Translations under genes and position numbers: made by a program
Notes under the pieces: model-generated
The model's database searches: none
Told to the model about the DNA's origin: nothing
What the model saw: only the letters and a program-made list of their open reading frames with translations
Origin: Bradyrhizobium sp. NP1
GTDB taxonomy: Bacteria > Pseudomonadota > Alphaproteobacteria > Rhizobiales > Xanthobacteraceae
Assembly: GCF_030378205.1 (NCBI RefSeq)
Contig: NZ_CP127385.1
Location: 4,194,001-4,258,000, forward strand
DNA: 64,000 nucleotides
Direction of reading: 5' to 3'
Part shown: one piece after another, positions 39,067 to 46,636 of the stretch
How the letters are laid out: every line of letters begins with the position of its first letter
Numbering within the stretch: position 1 is the stretch's first letter

Positions 39067-39319
39067 CGTCTCACGGCAGCCACACATTAGCGGGCGATTT
39101 CAGGACCGCTGCACCGGGGGCCTATCTCCCGGCCGCATCCTACTCGGTGGCCGCTGCATATCGGGACAGTCGCGATTCTGTTGCCCGACCCGACGCGATG
39201 GTTTCCCATCTCCGTAAGATGACCCTATTGAGCCTCACGCGCGGGTCGAGCGCAAGCAGGCGCGCAACCGATGTCCCCGCAGTTCACGCTGTTCACAGCC
39301 GCGCTTCGCCGCGCGGGCT

Positions 39320-39730
39320 TCAGCTTCCCGGCGTCCAGGGTTGGTAGTCGCCGGTCGCCTTCGGCCGCCGGCCGCTCGCCAGCGTCGAGCCGGAGGGCCG
39401 ATAGGCCTGCGGCGTTCCCGTCATGTTGGGAACGTGGGACTTTTCCCATTCCCGCGGCACGTAGTTCTCCGCGGTGGGCGGCACGTCGACGGTGTGGTGA
39501 ATCCACCCGTGCCACGCGGGGGGAATGCGGCTCGCCTCGGCATAGCCATTATAGATCACCCAGCGGCGCTCGAAGTGCAGCGTGGGGTCAATCTTGCCGC
39601 CACGCGTCCGGTAGTAGCGGTTGCCCTGCTCGTCCTGGCCGACCAGCTCGCCGAACCGCCAGGTCCACAATTGGGTCCCGAAGGTCTGGCTGTTCCACCA
39701 TGTGAAGAGCTTGAGGAAAAACTGTTTCAT
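39320..39730 (-). CDS. NADH:ubiquinone oxidoreductase 17.2 kDa subunit (NDUFA12 family)
   Basis: A complex I accessory subunit of 136 residues. It shows FFTWW-type N-terminus (FLKLFTWWNSQTFGTQLWTW), GELVGQDEQGNRYYR, RRWVIYNGYAEASRIPP, WHGWIHH and PRxWEKSHVPNMTGT with YRPSGSTLASGRR, all typical of NDUFA12. The start at ATG 39730 gives the usual length; the longer frame adds unrelated residues. In Alphaproteobacteria it usually sits near the DUF2155 gene, which is here about 10.5 kb away. Confidence 0.95.
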   Translation of the reverse strand: MKQFFLKLFTWWNSQTFGTQLWTWRFGELVGQDEQGNRYYRTRGGKIDPTLHFERRWVIYNGYAEASRIPPAWHGWIHHTVDVPPTAENYVPREWEKSHVPNMTGTPQAYRPSGSTLASGRRPKATGDYQPWTPGS

Positions 39731-39912
39731 GCGGCGGCTTGACCTCTGATTTGCGACCCCTGATGCCATCGGCGGCTCAAATTGTCCAGTAACGAGGCTA
39801 TCGCCGGCCAAACCGGGCCGCACAGCCGATCACGATGGTTTCGGGGTCCATCCCGGGAACGTCCGCATGACCAGCGGGTTTAACCCCTATCTCGCAGATG
39901 GAGTCCAGAACA

Positions 39913-40551
39913 ATGACCAGCAAGACGTTTTTAAGTACCGTTGCCGCACTCGCGTTGCTTGTGCCCGTGATGGCATCGACCGCCAGCTATGCCCAGGCCG
40001 ATCGGGTCGGCGGCGGTAGGGGCGCCGTGTCCGCAGGCGCTCACGCCGGCGGCGGTGCCGGGATGCGCGCTGGCGGTGGTGGTGGCATGCGCGCCGGCGG
40101 CGGCGGTGGTGGCATGCGCGTCGGTACTGCGCCCACGATGGGCGGCGGCGCACCGGCGGCTCGCTTCGCGGCCGGCCCGGTTGACGCACGTCCGGGCGGC
40201 GCGGCATGGAGCGGCGGTGGCCGCACCTGGAGCGGCGGACGTACCGCCTGGAACGGCGGCGGCGGCTATCGCCATAATCGCGGCTGGTGGCCTGGCGCCG
40301 TTGCGGCAGGCGCGGTCGCCGGCGCTGCGATCGCGGCGGGCGACTCCTACGCCTATTATGGCGGCCCCGACTACTACGATGACAATGGCGGCGTAGCCTA
40401 TTACGACGGCGGCTATGTCGATGACGGCGCGGTCGCCGTGGTCGGCGGCGGCGGCGCTGACCCTGCCTATTGCGCGCAGCGTTATCGCTCCTACGATCCG
40501 GCCTCCGGCACCTATCTCGGCTATGACGGGATGCGGCATCCCTGCCCGTAG
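39913..40551 (+). CDS. BA14K family secreted protein, Gly-rich
   Basis: A secreted protein of 212 residues. The signal peptide ends near residue 27 (ASYAQ). A very Gly-rich stretch (about 30-120) contains MRAGGGGG-type repeats, followed by a hydrophobic segment WWPGAVAAGAVAGAAIAAG, an acidic Tyr/Asp/Gly-rich part and the BA14K C-terminal motif YCAQRYRSYDPASGTYLGYD. BA14K proteins are membrane or envelope proteins of unclear function, described as lectin-like and immunoreactive in Brucella. The start at 39913 puts the signal at the N-terminus. Confidence 0.88.
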   Translation: MTSKTFLSTVAALALLVPVMASTASYAQADRVGGGRGAVSAGAHAGGGAGMRAGGGGGMRAGGGGGGMRVGTAPTMGGGAPAARFAAGPVDARPGGAAWSGGGRTWSGGRTAWNGGGGYRHNRGWWPGAVAAGAVAGAAIAAGDSYAYYGGPDYYDDNGGVAYYDGGYVDDGAVAVVGGGGADPAYCAQRYRSYDPASGTYLGYDGMRHPCP

Positions 40552-40571
40552 CATCAGCTACACCTGACAGA

Positions 40572-40604
40572 GCAGGCGGCGCGAGGCTCGCGCCGCCTGC
40601 TTTG
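40572..40604 (+). terminator. Rho-independent terminator after the BA14K gene
   Basis: GCAGGCGGCGCGAG and CTCGCGCCGCCTGC form a near-perfect stem followed by TTTGC. The T tail is short. Confidence 0.75.
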
Positions 40605-40674
40605 CGTGACATGTCCGCACACAATGCCGCGGGACGCTTCCAAGCCCGCGCCGGCCAAATGGTTCCGAGACTGT

Positions 40675-40752
40675 CTAGTGTGGCGGTTCAGAAGTCCGCA
40701 TCATTATCGCCGCAAGTTCGTCGTGCGGACTTCTGAACCAAAGCCACACTAG
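40675..40752. repeat. Long palindrome, family 2 module A (array copy 1)
   Basis: Bounded by CTAGTGTGGC and GCCACACTAG. The 26-bp arms pair exactly except for one TTT bulge in the right arm, and a 23-base loop separates them. Confidence 0.92.
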
Positions 40753-40764
40753 ATCAATAAGTTG

Positions 40765-40839
40765 CTAGTGTCCCTTCGATTCCGAAGTTCGCAAACGAGG
40801 GGCCGCAGAACGATGCGAACTTCGGAATCGGGACACTAG
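40765..40839. repeat. Long palindrome, family 2 module A (array copy 2)
   Basis: Bounded by CTAGTGTCCC and GGGACACTAG. The arms pair exactly except for a TTC bulge in the left arm. Compared with copy 1 several arm bases have changed in both arms together, so pairing is kept. Confidence 0.92.
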
Positions 40840-40967
40840 CCGGATTCCGGCGCGCAACAGCGCCCGGATCGCTGTGCGGCGGCCTCCCGCCGAGACCGAA
40901 CACAGAACGAGTGTTCCAACCCCAACACTCGCTCCCTCCTTTGTGAGGGATTTTTGCGCGTGCCGAA

Positions 40968-41070
40968 ATCAAATGACCACTAGCAAAATCCGGCATTCTG
41001 GTGGAGCCTCGCATTTGACATTCGCTTCGCGGTAGCTCGCGGCTAGGTGGGGCGGACGTCAGATTTGCTC
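40968..41070. repeat. Family 2 half-module A plus module B (before hybrid kinase gene)
   Basis: CCGAAATCAAATGACCACTAGC at 40964-40985 is one arm of module A with no partner nearby. GCATTTGACATTCGC and GGACGTCAGATTTGC at 41008-41070 are module B arms. The 40552-41086 gap holds these repeats, the array and a small GAGTGTT/AACACTC hairpin, and no gene. Confidence 0.7.
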
Positions 41071-41086
41071 TATCTGCCGGAAAGCA

Positions 41087-43336
41087 ATGCCCTCGCAGCG
41101 TGTTCTCCTCGGAATTGGCCTCGCCGTTCTTCTCATCATCAGTGCCGCCTCGATCGGTCTCGATGTGAAATCGCGTTCCGACGCCGAGCGGGTGAACCAC
41201 ACCCTCGGGGTACAGAAGAAAATTTCCGACCTCAGGCTTCTGGTCCGCCTCGCCGAAAGCGTCGGGCGCGGCTTCGTGCTTGCCAGCGACCCGAACTTCA
41301 TCCGCGAATACCGCGAAGCCGTCGATCGGATCGCGCCAGCCTTCGCCGAGCTGAAGGAGCTGACGAAGGACAATCCGGCGCAGATCGACGTGCTCGATGC
41401 CACCGAGCCGCTGGTGCGCCGCAGGCTCGCGGTGACCGACGAGCTGGTGCGCCTGCAATCGGCCAACGACAAGGCTGGCATCGACGCGCTTTTGGGTCGG
41501 CGCGAGGGCCGCTCGCTGATGGAGACGGTGAACGCCAATTTCGATCGCCTGAGCGCCGAGGAAGAGCGGCTGCTCGCGATCCGCGCCGCCCGTTCGCAGC
41601 AAAGCGGCCAGATCCTGCTGGCGATCGACCTCTGCGGCGCGGCGCTGATCGTGCTGCTGGCGGGACTATTGATCCGCGGGGCGGGCCGCGAGCGGCGCCA
41701 GCTCACGACCTCGCTCAGCGCCTCGCAGGCTGCCAACGAGGCGCTCGAGGCGGCGGTTGCCGAGCGCACCGCGCATCTGGTGGCCGCCCACGAGGAACTG
41801 CGCAGCTCGATCGCCGTCCTGCAGAGCACATTCACCAGCATGGCCGAAGCGGTGCTCGTCATCGACACCACGGGCGAGGTGCTGCTCTCCAATCCGGCCG
41901 CCGAGCGCATGCTGCGCTACAGGTCCGGCATGAACGTGTCGAACCTGCAGTCGCTCAGCACGGTTTTTCGCAGCGATGGCTCGACCCCGATCACGCCGAA
42001 CGAGATGCCCTCGGCGCGCGCGCTGCGCGGCGAGGAGTTCAACGAGATGGAGATACTGGTGCGGCCCGCCAGCGGCCGTGACCCGGTGCATCTGGTGATC
42101 AGCGGCCGGCCCCTGCGCGATGCCGCGGGGACGGTCGCAGGCGCCGCGCTGGTCTATCACGACTCCACCGCCTCGCGCGAAACCGAGCGCAAGCTGCAAC
42201 AGGCGCAGAAGCTCGACGCGATCGGCAAGCTGACCGGCGGCGTGGCGCATGACTTCAACAACATGCTGACCGTCATCACCGGCACGTCGGAGACGCTGGT
42301 CGACGGCCTCAAGGACCGCCCCGACCTGCTGGCGGTCGCCAGACTGATCGACGACGCGGCCCAGCGCAGCGCCGATCTCGTCAAGCACCTGCTCGCCTTC
42401 GCCCGCAAGCAGCCGTTGCAGCCGCGCGACATCGACGTCAACGAGACGGTTGCGGATATCGCGAAACTCCTGCGCCCGACGCTCGGCCAGCAGATCGAGA
42501 TCAGGACCGCGCTGGCGAAGCAGGAACTGGCCGCCCATATCGATCCGTCGCAGCTCGCCAATTCCATCCTCAACATGGCGATCAACGCGCGCGACGCGAT
42601 GCCGAACGGCGGCAAGCTGCTGCTGGAGACCGAAAGCGTCGTGCTCGACGAGGCCTACGCGCAGGCCAATCCGGACGTCCGTCCCGGTCCTTACGTGATG
42701 CTCGCGGTCAGCGACACCGGCAGCGGCATGCCACAGGTCGTGCTGGAGAAAGCCTTCGATCCGTTCTTCACCACCAAGGAAGCCGGCAAGGGAAGCGGCC
42801 TCGGCCTCTCCATGGTCTATGGCTTCGTGAAGCAGTCGGATGGGCACATCAAGATCTACAGCGAGCCGGGCCACGGCACCACGATCCGGCTCTATCTGCC
42901 GCCGGCGCACGCGCGGCCCGAGCACGTGCCCCTCGCCGCAGCGCCGGTCACCGGCGGCAGCGAGACCATCCTGGTGGTCGAGGACGATGCGATGGTGCGC
43001 AATTTCGTCGCCGCCCAGCTGCAAAGCCTCGGCTACAAGACCATCGCCGCCGCCGACGGCCGCTCGGCGCTGGCGCTCCTCGACAAAGGCGAGCGGTTCG
43101 ATCTCCTGTTCACCGACGTGATCATGCCGGGCGGCATGAGCGGACGCGACCTCGCGCAGACCGTAACAACGCTGCGGCCGGGCACCGCCGTGCTCTACAC
43201 CTCAGGCTATACCGACAACGCCATCGTGCATCACGGCCGCCTCGACGAAGGCGTGCTGCTGCTCGCAAAACCCTATCGCAAGCCGGAGCTGGCGCGCATG
43301 GTGCGCCTGGCGCTGCAAGCGGGACGAACGGCGTGA
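41087..43336 (+). CDS. Hybrid sensor histidine kinase (CHASE3-PAS-HisKA-HATPase-receiver)
   Basis: A membrane sensor of 749 residues. Helix 1 is at about 7-25, a CHASE3-like domain spans about 35-175, helix 2 is at about 180-203, then a coiled coil and a PAS domain (about 245-360). The phosphoacceptor is in [18 protein letters not shown], and the ATPase shows [21 protein letters not shown] and [12 protein letters not shown]. The C-terminal receiver has [20 protein letters not shown] and the Lys in [10 protein letters not shown]. No partner regulator is adjacent. It is preceded by family 2 repeats, like the CHASE3 kinase gene at 23.9 kb. Confidence 0.95.
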   Translation: MPSQRVLLGIGLAVLLIISAASIGLDVKSRSDAERVNHTLGVQKKISDLRLLVRLAESVGRGFVLASDPNFIREYREAVDRIAPAFAELKELTKDNPAQIDVLDATEPLVRRRLAVTDELVRLQSANDKAGIDALLGRREGRSLMETVNANFDRLSAEEERLLAIRAARSQQSGQILLAIDLCGAALIVLLAGLLIRGAGRERRQLTTSLSASQAANEALEAAVAERTAHLVAAHEELRSSIAVLQSTFTSMAEAVLVIDTTGEVLLSNPAAERMLRYRSGMNVSNLQSLSTVFRSDGSTPITPNEMPSARALRGEEFNEMEILVRPASGRDPVHLVISGRPLRDAAGTVAGAALVYHDSTASRETERKLQQAQKLDAIGKLTGGVAHDFNNMLTVITGTSETLVDGLKDRPDLLAVARLIDDAAQRSADLVKHLLAFARKQPLQPRDIDVNETVADIAKLLRPTLGQQIEIRTALAKQELAAHIDPSQLANSILNMAINARDAMPNGGKLLLETESVVLDEAYAQANPDVRPGPYVMLAVSDTGSGMPQVVLEKAFDPFFTTKEAGKGSGLGLSMVYGFVKQSDGHIKIYSEPGHGTTIRLYLPPAHARPEHVPLAAAPVTGGSETILVVEDDAMVRNFVAAQLQSLGYKTIAAADGRSALALLDKGERFDLLFTDVIMPGGMSGRDLAQTVTTLRPGTAVLYTSGYTDNAIVHHGRLDEGVLLLAKPYRKPELARMVRLALQAGRTA

Positions 43337-43402
43337 CATGACCTCGACGCCAGGCTGTCGAAGCGGACGCAAATCGGCGCGTGCGTGCGCGATCGTCTGA
43401 GC

Positions 43403-43531
43403 TTACCCGAATGATCTCGCGACATTGGAAAGCACAGTCACGGTCGCCCGCGTCAAGCGAGCATCGTTGTATTGCTCATCCAGGAAATGAAGCACAAGGA
43501 GAGCAACCGCAAGGCGGATCATGACTCTCAT
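43403..43531 (-). CDS. Small hydrophobic protein (42 residues)
   Basis: A 42-codon frame on the minus strand. The N-terminal helix MIRLAVALLVLHFLD is followed by EQYNDARLTRATVTV and a tail ending ARSFG. It looks like a family of very short single-helix proteins with a DEQ(Y/F)-D-R-T pattern that I recall from Bradyrhizobium genomes, but I cannot name it. Either of two ATGs (43531 or 43522) could be used. The ribosome-binding site is weak. Confidence 0.6.
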   Translation of the reverse strand: MRVMIRLAVALLVLHFLDEQYNDARLTRATVTVLSNVARSFG

Positions 43532-43595
43532 GTCTGATACTCTAGCGAAACGGGATTGACCTTTCCTTTTGGTCCCTGCCGGCGCGCCGGCCTAC

Positions 43596-43696
43596 AGCAT
43601 GATCCGGAAAAGTGTGGAGCGGTTTTCCGAAAAGATCATGCTCAATCAAAAATCTAAAGCGCGATGGCGATCCAACCTGATCCCCCTGCGCTTTAG
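43596..43696. repeat. Dispersed palindromic repeat, family 1 (copy 2)
   Basis: AGCATGATCCGGAAAAGTGT ... GGTTTTCCGAAAAGATCATG forms a hairpin, followed by TCTAAAGCGCGATGG and CTGCGCTTTAG. Nearly identical in its first half to 51018-51074 and homologous throughout to 962-1062. Confidence 0.9.
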
Positions 43697-43707
43697 CTTG
43701 TCTCGGC

Positions 43708-44007
43708 CTAACTTGTCCTGGCCCGCGTCTGCCCCGGTTGCAGGAACGCGACGCCCATCTGGTCGCCGTTCAGCCACACCAGCTGGCAGCGGCGGTAGGC
43801 GAGGCCCGTCGAGGACAGCGCCAGAAAAAACTCGTTGACGGGCAAGCCCTGAACGGTGCCGTCGATGGTCAGCTTGGCGCCGGTTTGCGACACGTCCTCC
43901 ATGATGCAGGTGCGCTGCCACGTTCCGTCGATCGCCATCATGCGGCACGTGACGCCGCGCTCAAACCTGACGCGATTGGTGCGTCGCTTTTCCCCAGAAG
44001 ATCCCAT
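43708..44007 (-). CDS. PilZ domain protein
   Basis: A single PilZ domain of 99 residues. The c-di-GMP-binding motifs are visible: RRTNRVRFERGVTC (RxxxR) and DVSQTGAKL (DxSxxG). Such stand-alone PilZ proteins act as c-di-GMP receivers for motility, polysaccharide or other outputs by protein contact. No diguanylate cyclase gene is in the window. It lies downstream of the ABC transporter gene on the same strand after about 170 bases, so it may be a separate unit. Confidence 0.92.
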   Translation of the reverse strand: MGSSGEKRRTNRVRFERGVTCRMMAIDGTWQRTCIMEDVSQTGAKLTIDGTVQGLPVNEFFLALSSTGLAYRRCQLVWLNGDQMGVAFLQPGQTRARTS

Positions 44008-44180
44008 GAGCTATCCGTCGCGGCGACGTGAAAGCGCGCCGTGCTTGAAATCAATGCACGACTACTGAAATTGCCACACCAATGTACCTCGGCAGCATTT
44101 AAGTTTGTGTTACTGGCCACGCGGCGCCGAGGGCCTGCTGACGTCGTCCCGGAGAGGGGCGGCACGGCACCCCGCTATGC

Positions 44181-45860
44181 TCAGATCGCGATGGAGCGAT
44201 CGTAGAGGTCGCGCAGCGCCTCGTCATGCGTTGCCGACAGGACCGCGGCCCTCGGCAGGCGATGGCGGATCATGCGGTGCAACGCGCGCGCGCCTTGCTC
44301 GTCGATGGCCGAGGTCGCCTCGTCGAGCAGCAGCAGATCCGGCGCGACAAGCAGGACCCTTGCCAGCGACAGGCGCTGCTTCTCGCCTTCGGAAAGCACC
44401 TTGTCCCACGCATCGGCCACGTCGAGACAGGGCTTCAGCCGCGACAGCCCGACCGCATCGAGAGCCTCGTGCAGATGCTTGTCGCCGACCGCGCCGGCAG
44501 GCGCGGGATAGCTGAGCGCGCGGCGCAGCGAGCCAAGCGGAATATAGGGTCGTTGCGGCAGGGCGAGCAGATGATCGCTCGCATGCGCCACCGTTCCGCT
44601 GGCGCGCGGCCAGATACCTGCCAGACGGCGCAGCAGGCTCGTCTTGCCGGCGCCGGAAGCGCCGGTCAGCAGCACCGCCTCGCCGGCAGCCAGCGCAAGC
44701 TCCTTGAGGCCGGCAATCGGCCGGCCGGCCTGATCGTTGACGGCGAGATCCCTGACCAGCAGGGCCTCCTTCGCTGGCGGAGACGCCGGCTGACCGGACC
44801 GTTCGGCCGCGGCGATCGCACGCTCGAATTGCGACAGGCGCTGAACCGTCGCTGCCAGTTCGGCGATTTTCAGGTAGGAGCTGATGAAATAGGAAAAGGC
44901 ATCGCGGACCTCGTTGAAGGCGGAGCCCGACTGCATCAGCGCGCCGAGCTGCATGCTGCCGGCAAAGAACAGCGGCGACGCCACCAGGTAGGGAAAGTAG
45001 AGCGAGAAGTGTCGATAGGTCGTCGCGAACAGCAGAACGAATTGCTGCCAGCGCATCAGCCGGTGCCAGTTCTGCGCAATCTCCGAAAACAGCGCCAGCA
45101 ATTGGTGCCGTTCGGAGGCCTCGCCCCGCAGCAGCGCGACGGCTTCCGAATTCTCCCGGACGCGCACCAGCGCAAAGCGAAAATCGGCCTCCCGCCGTTG
45201 CTGCTCGAAATCGGTCGGAATGAGGCGCCGGCCGATCCAGTGCGTGACGATGCTGCCGACCAGCGCGTAGAGCAGCGCGGCCCAAACCAGATAGCCCGGG
45301 ACGGCGTATGCGTTTCCGAACAGCTGCAAGGGCACGAGGTTCGAAAGTGTCCACAGCACCGCAACGAAGGAGAACAGCCTCGCGATCGCGCCGATCAGAC
45401 CGACGGCAAGCGAGAGTGCATCGTCGATGAATTGCCTGACGTCTTCGGCGATGCGCTGGTCGGGATTGTCGACATCACCGCCTGCGATCATCGCCCGGTA
45501 GTGCACCGGCCCGTTTAGCCACCTCTCGAGATAATGCGTCGTGAGCCAGCGGCGCCAGCGAATGGTCAGCCATTGCGTCAGATAGCGCTGGTACACGGTG
45601 GCCAGCACGAAGAACACGCCGATGCCGCAATAGACGCCGAACTGGGTCATGAAGCCGGCCCAGTCCCTGTCCTGCAGCGTCTGGAAGAAGGCGTTGCGCC
45701 AATAGTTGGTCGCAACGGCCGTGCCGACCAGGACGAGCTGGACGGCGATTGCGCCCGCCAGCAATGCGGTCGCGCTCCGGCGCTCCTCGGACCGGAAATA
45801 GGCGGCCGCGATGCGGGCGGCATCCCGAAAGGAACTCTGCAACGAAGGGATATCGTTCAA
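44181..45860 (-). CDS. ABC transporter permease-ATPase fusion (SbmA/BacA-like, Rv1819c/YddA type)
   Basis: A fused half-transporter of about 559 residues. The N-terminal SbmA/BacA-like membrane domain has about six helices (YWRNAFFQTLQDRDW, NPDQRIAEDVRQFIDDAL are family signatures). The ATPase domain has Walker A GASGAGKTSLLRRL, signature LSEGEKQRLSLARVLL and Walker B DLLLLDEATSAID. Relatives import B12 and peptides (Rv1819c of M. tuberculosis) or confer peptide resistance (BclA of Bradyrhizobium). TTG 45860 overlaps the FhuF stop (TTGA), so coupled translation is likely; an upstream frame to 45911 would overlap FhuF by 55 bases. Last gene of a riboswitch-controlled operon. Confidence 0.9.
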   Translation of the reverse strand: MNDIPSLQSSFRDAARIAAAYFRSEERRSATALLAGAIAVQLVLVGTAVATNYWRNAFFQTLQDRDWAGFMTQFGVYCGIGVFFVLATVYQRYLTQWLTIRWRRWLTTHYLERWLNGPVHYRAMIAGGDVDNPDQRIAEDVRQFIDDALSLAVGLIGAIARLFSFVAVLWTLSNLVPLQLFGNAYAVPGYLVWAALLYALVGSIVTHWIGRRLIPTDFEQQRREADFRFALVRVRENSEAVALLRGEASERHQLLALFSEIAQNWHRLMRWQQFVLLFATTYRHFSLYFPYLVASPLFFAGSMQLGALMQSGSAFNEVRDAFSYFISSYLKIAELAATVQRLSQFERAIAAAERSGQPASPPAKEALLVRDLAVNDQAGRPIAGLKELALAAGEAVLLTGASGAGKTSLLRRLAGIWPRASGTVAHASDHLLALPQRPYIPLGSLRRALSYPAPAGAVGDKHLHEALDAVGLSRLKPCLDVADAWDKVLSEGEKQRLSLARVLLVAPDLLLLDEATSAIDEQGARALHRMIRHRLPRAAVLSATHDEALRDLYDRSIAI

Positions 45861-46615
45861 GGGATCGTTCTTTCCTGGCGAGAAGGAGCGCGTGCTTCCT
45901 CGATGGGACACGCCTTGCAGAAGCGGCGATCGGGCAGGAGATATTGCAGGCAGCAGACGCGCCGCCGGCGAACGGCCGCCCCGCCCTGCTCCGATGCGTA
46001 GTGGACCGCATCGAACAGGGGATTGGGCTCGCCGGGCCAGTCGGGCTCATCCAGGATGCGCTGCGCCTGCGCGAGCCGCTCCGATGGTCCCGACACCGCC
46101 TCGATCCGGCGCAGCATCGCTTCGAAGGTGTTGCCGACATTGCTCCAGAACACGCGGCGGGTGACGTCGGTCCGCGCGCACCACATCTCGATCAACGGCG
46201 CGAAATGGTCGAAGACGAGCGGCTTGAGGCGACGGAAGGGATCGGCGAGGCCCCATGTGTCCGTCGTCTCGCTGATCCTTATCGCGTCGATGCGCCCGTC
46301 CTCGGCGAGGATGAAGCGCGTTGCCGCGAGATCCACGCCGACGGACTGTCCGAGCAGGATATCGGCGAGCAGCACCGGCGGGATGAAGGCGTTGAGATAC
46401 CATTTCATCCAGATCGAGTGGACGGCGCGCGGATCGAAGGCGTCAAACCGGCGTGCAAAGCGATCCTCGATCGCCTTGCGCATCGCGGTATCCAGAAGCT
46501 CGTCCGCCCCGACGGACCGGCGCTGATCCCGCTGCCCGACGAGGCGGCCGCCGAACGCGGCATAGCCGCCGACGGCAAGCCGGTCGATCGCGTCGCAAAC
46601 CTCGTCCGGCGTCAC
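45857..46615 (-). CDS. FhuF-like 2Fe-2S siderophore-iron reductase
   Basis: A 252-residue protein of the FhuF/IucA-type reductase family. The C-terminal 2Fe-2S ligands are in CCLQYLLPDRRFCKACP, Cys221, 222, 233 and 236 (CC-x10-C-x2-C), exactly the FhuF pattern. FhuF reduces ferric iron bound to hydroxamate siderophores in the cytoplasm. Here it lies between a TonB receptor and an ABC transporter gene downstream of a cobalamin riboswitch, so it might reduce the cobalt of an imported corrinoid instead; this is inference. The start is GTG 46615 with GTGAGGAAC upstream, 21 bases after the receptor stop. Confidence 0.9.
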   Translation of the reverse strand: MTPDEVCDAIDRLAVGGYAAFGGRLVGQRDQRRSVGADELLDTAMRKAIEDRFARRFDAFDPRAVHSIWMKWYLNAFIPPVLLADILLGQSVGVDLAATRFILAEDGRIDAIRISETTDTWGLADPFRRLKPLVFDHFAPLIEMWCARTDVTRRVFWSNVGNTFEAMLRRIEAVSGPSERLAQAQRILDEPDWPGEPNPLFDAVHYASEQGGAAVRRRRVCCLQYLLPDRRFCKACPIEEARAPSRQERTIP

Positions 46616-46636
46616 GCGTTCCTCACCCTGCCAACA

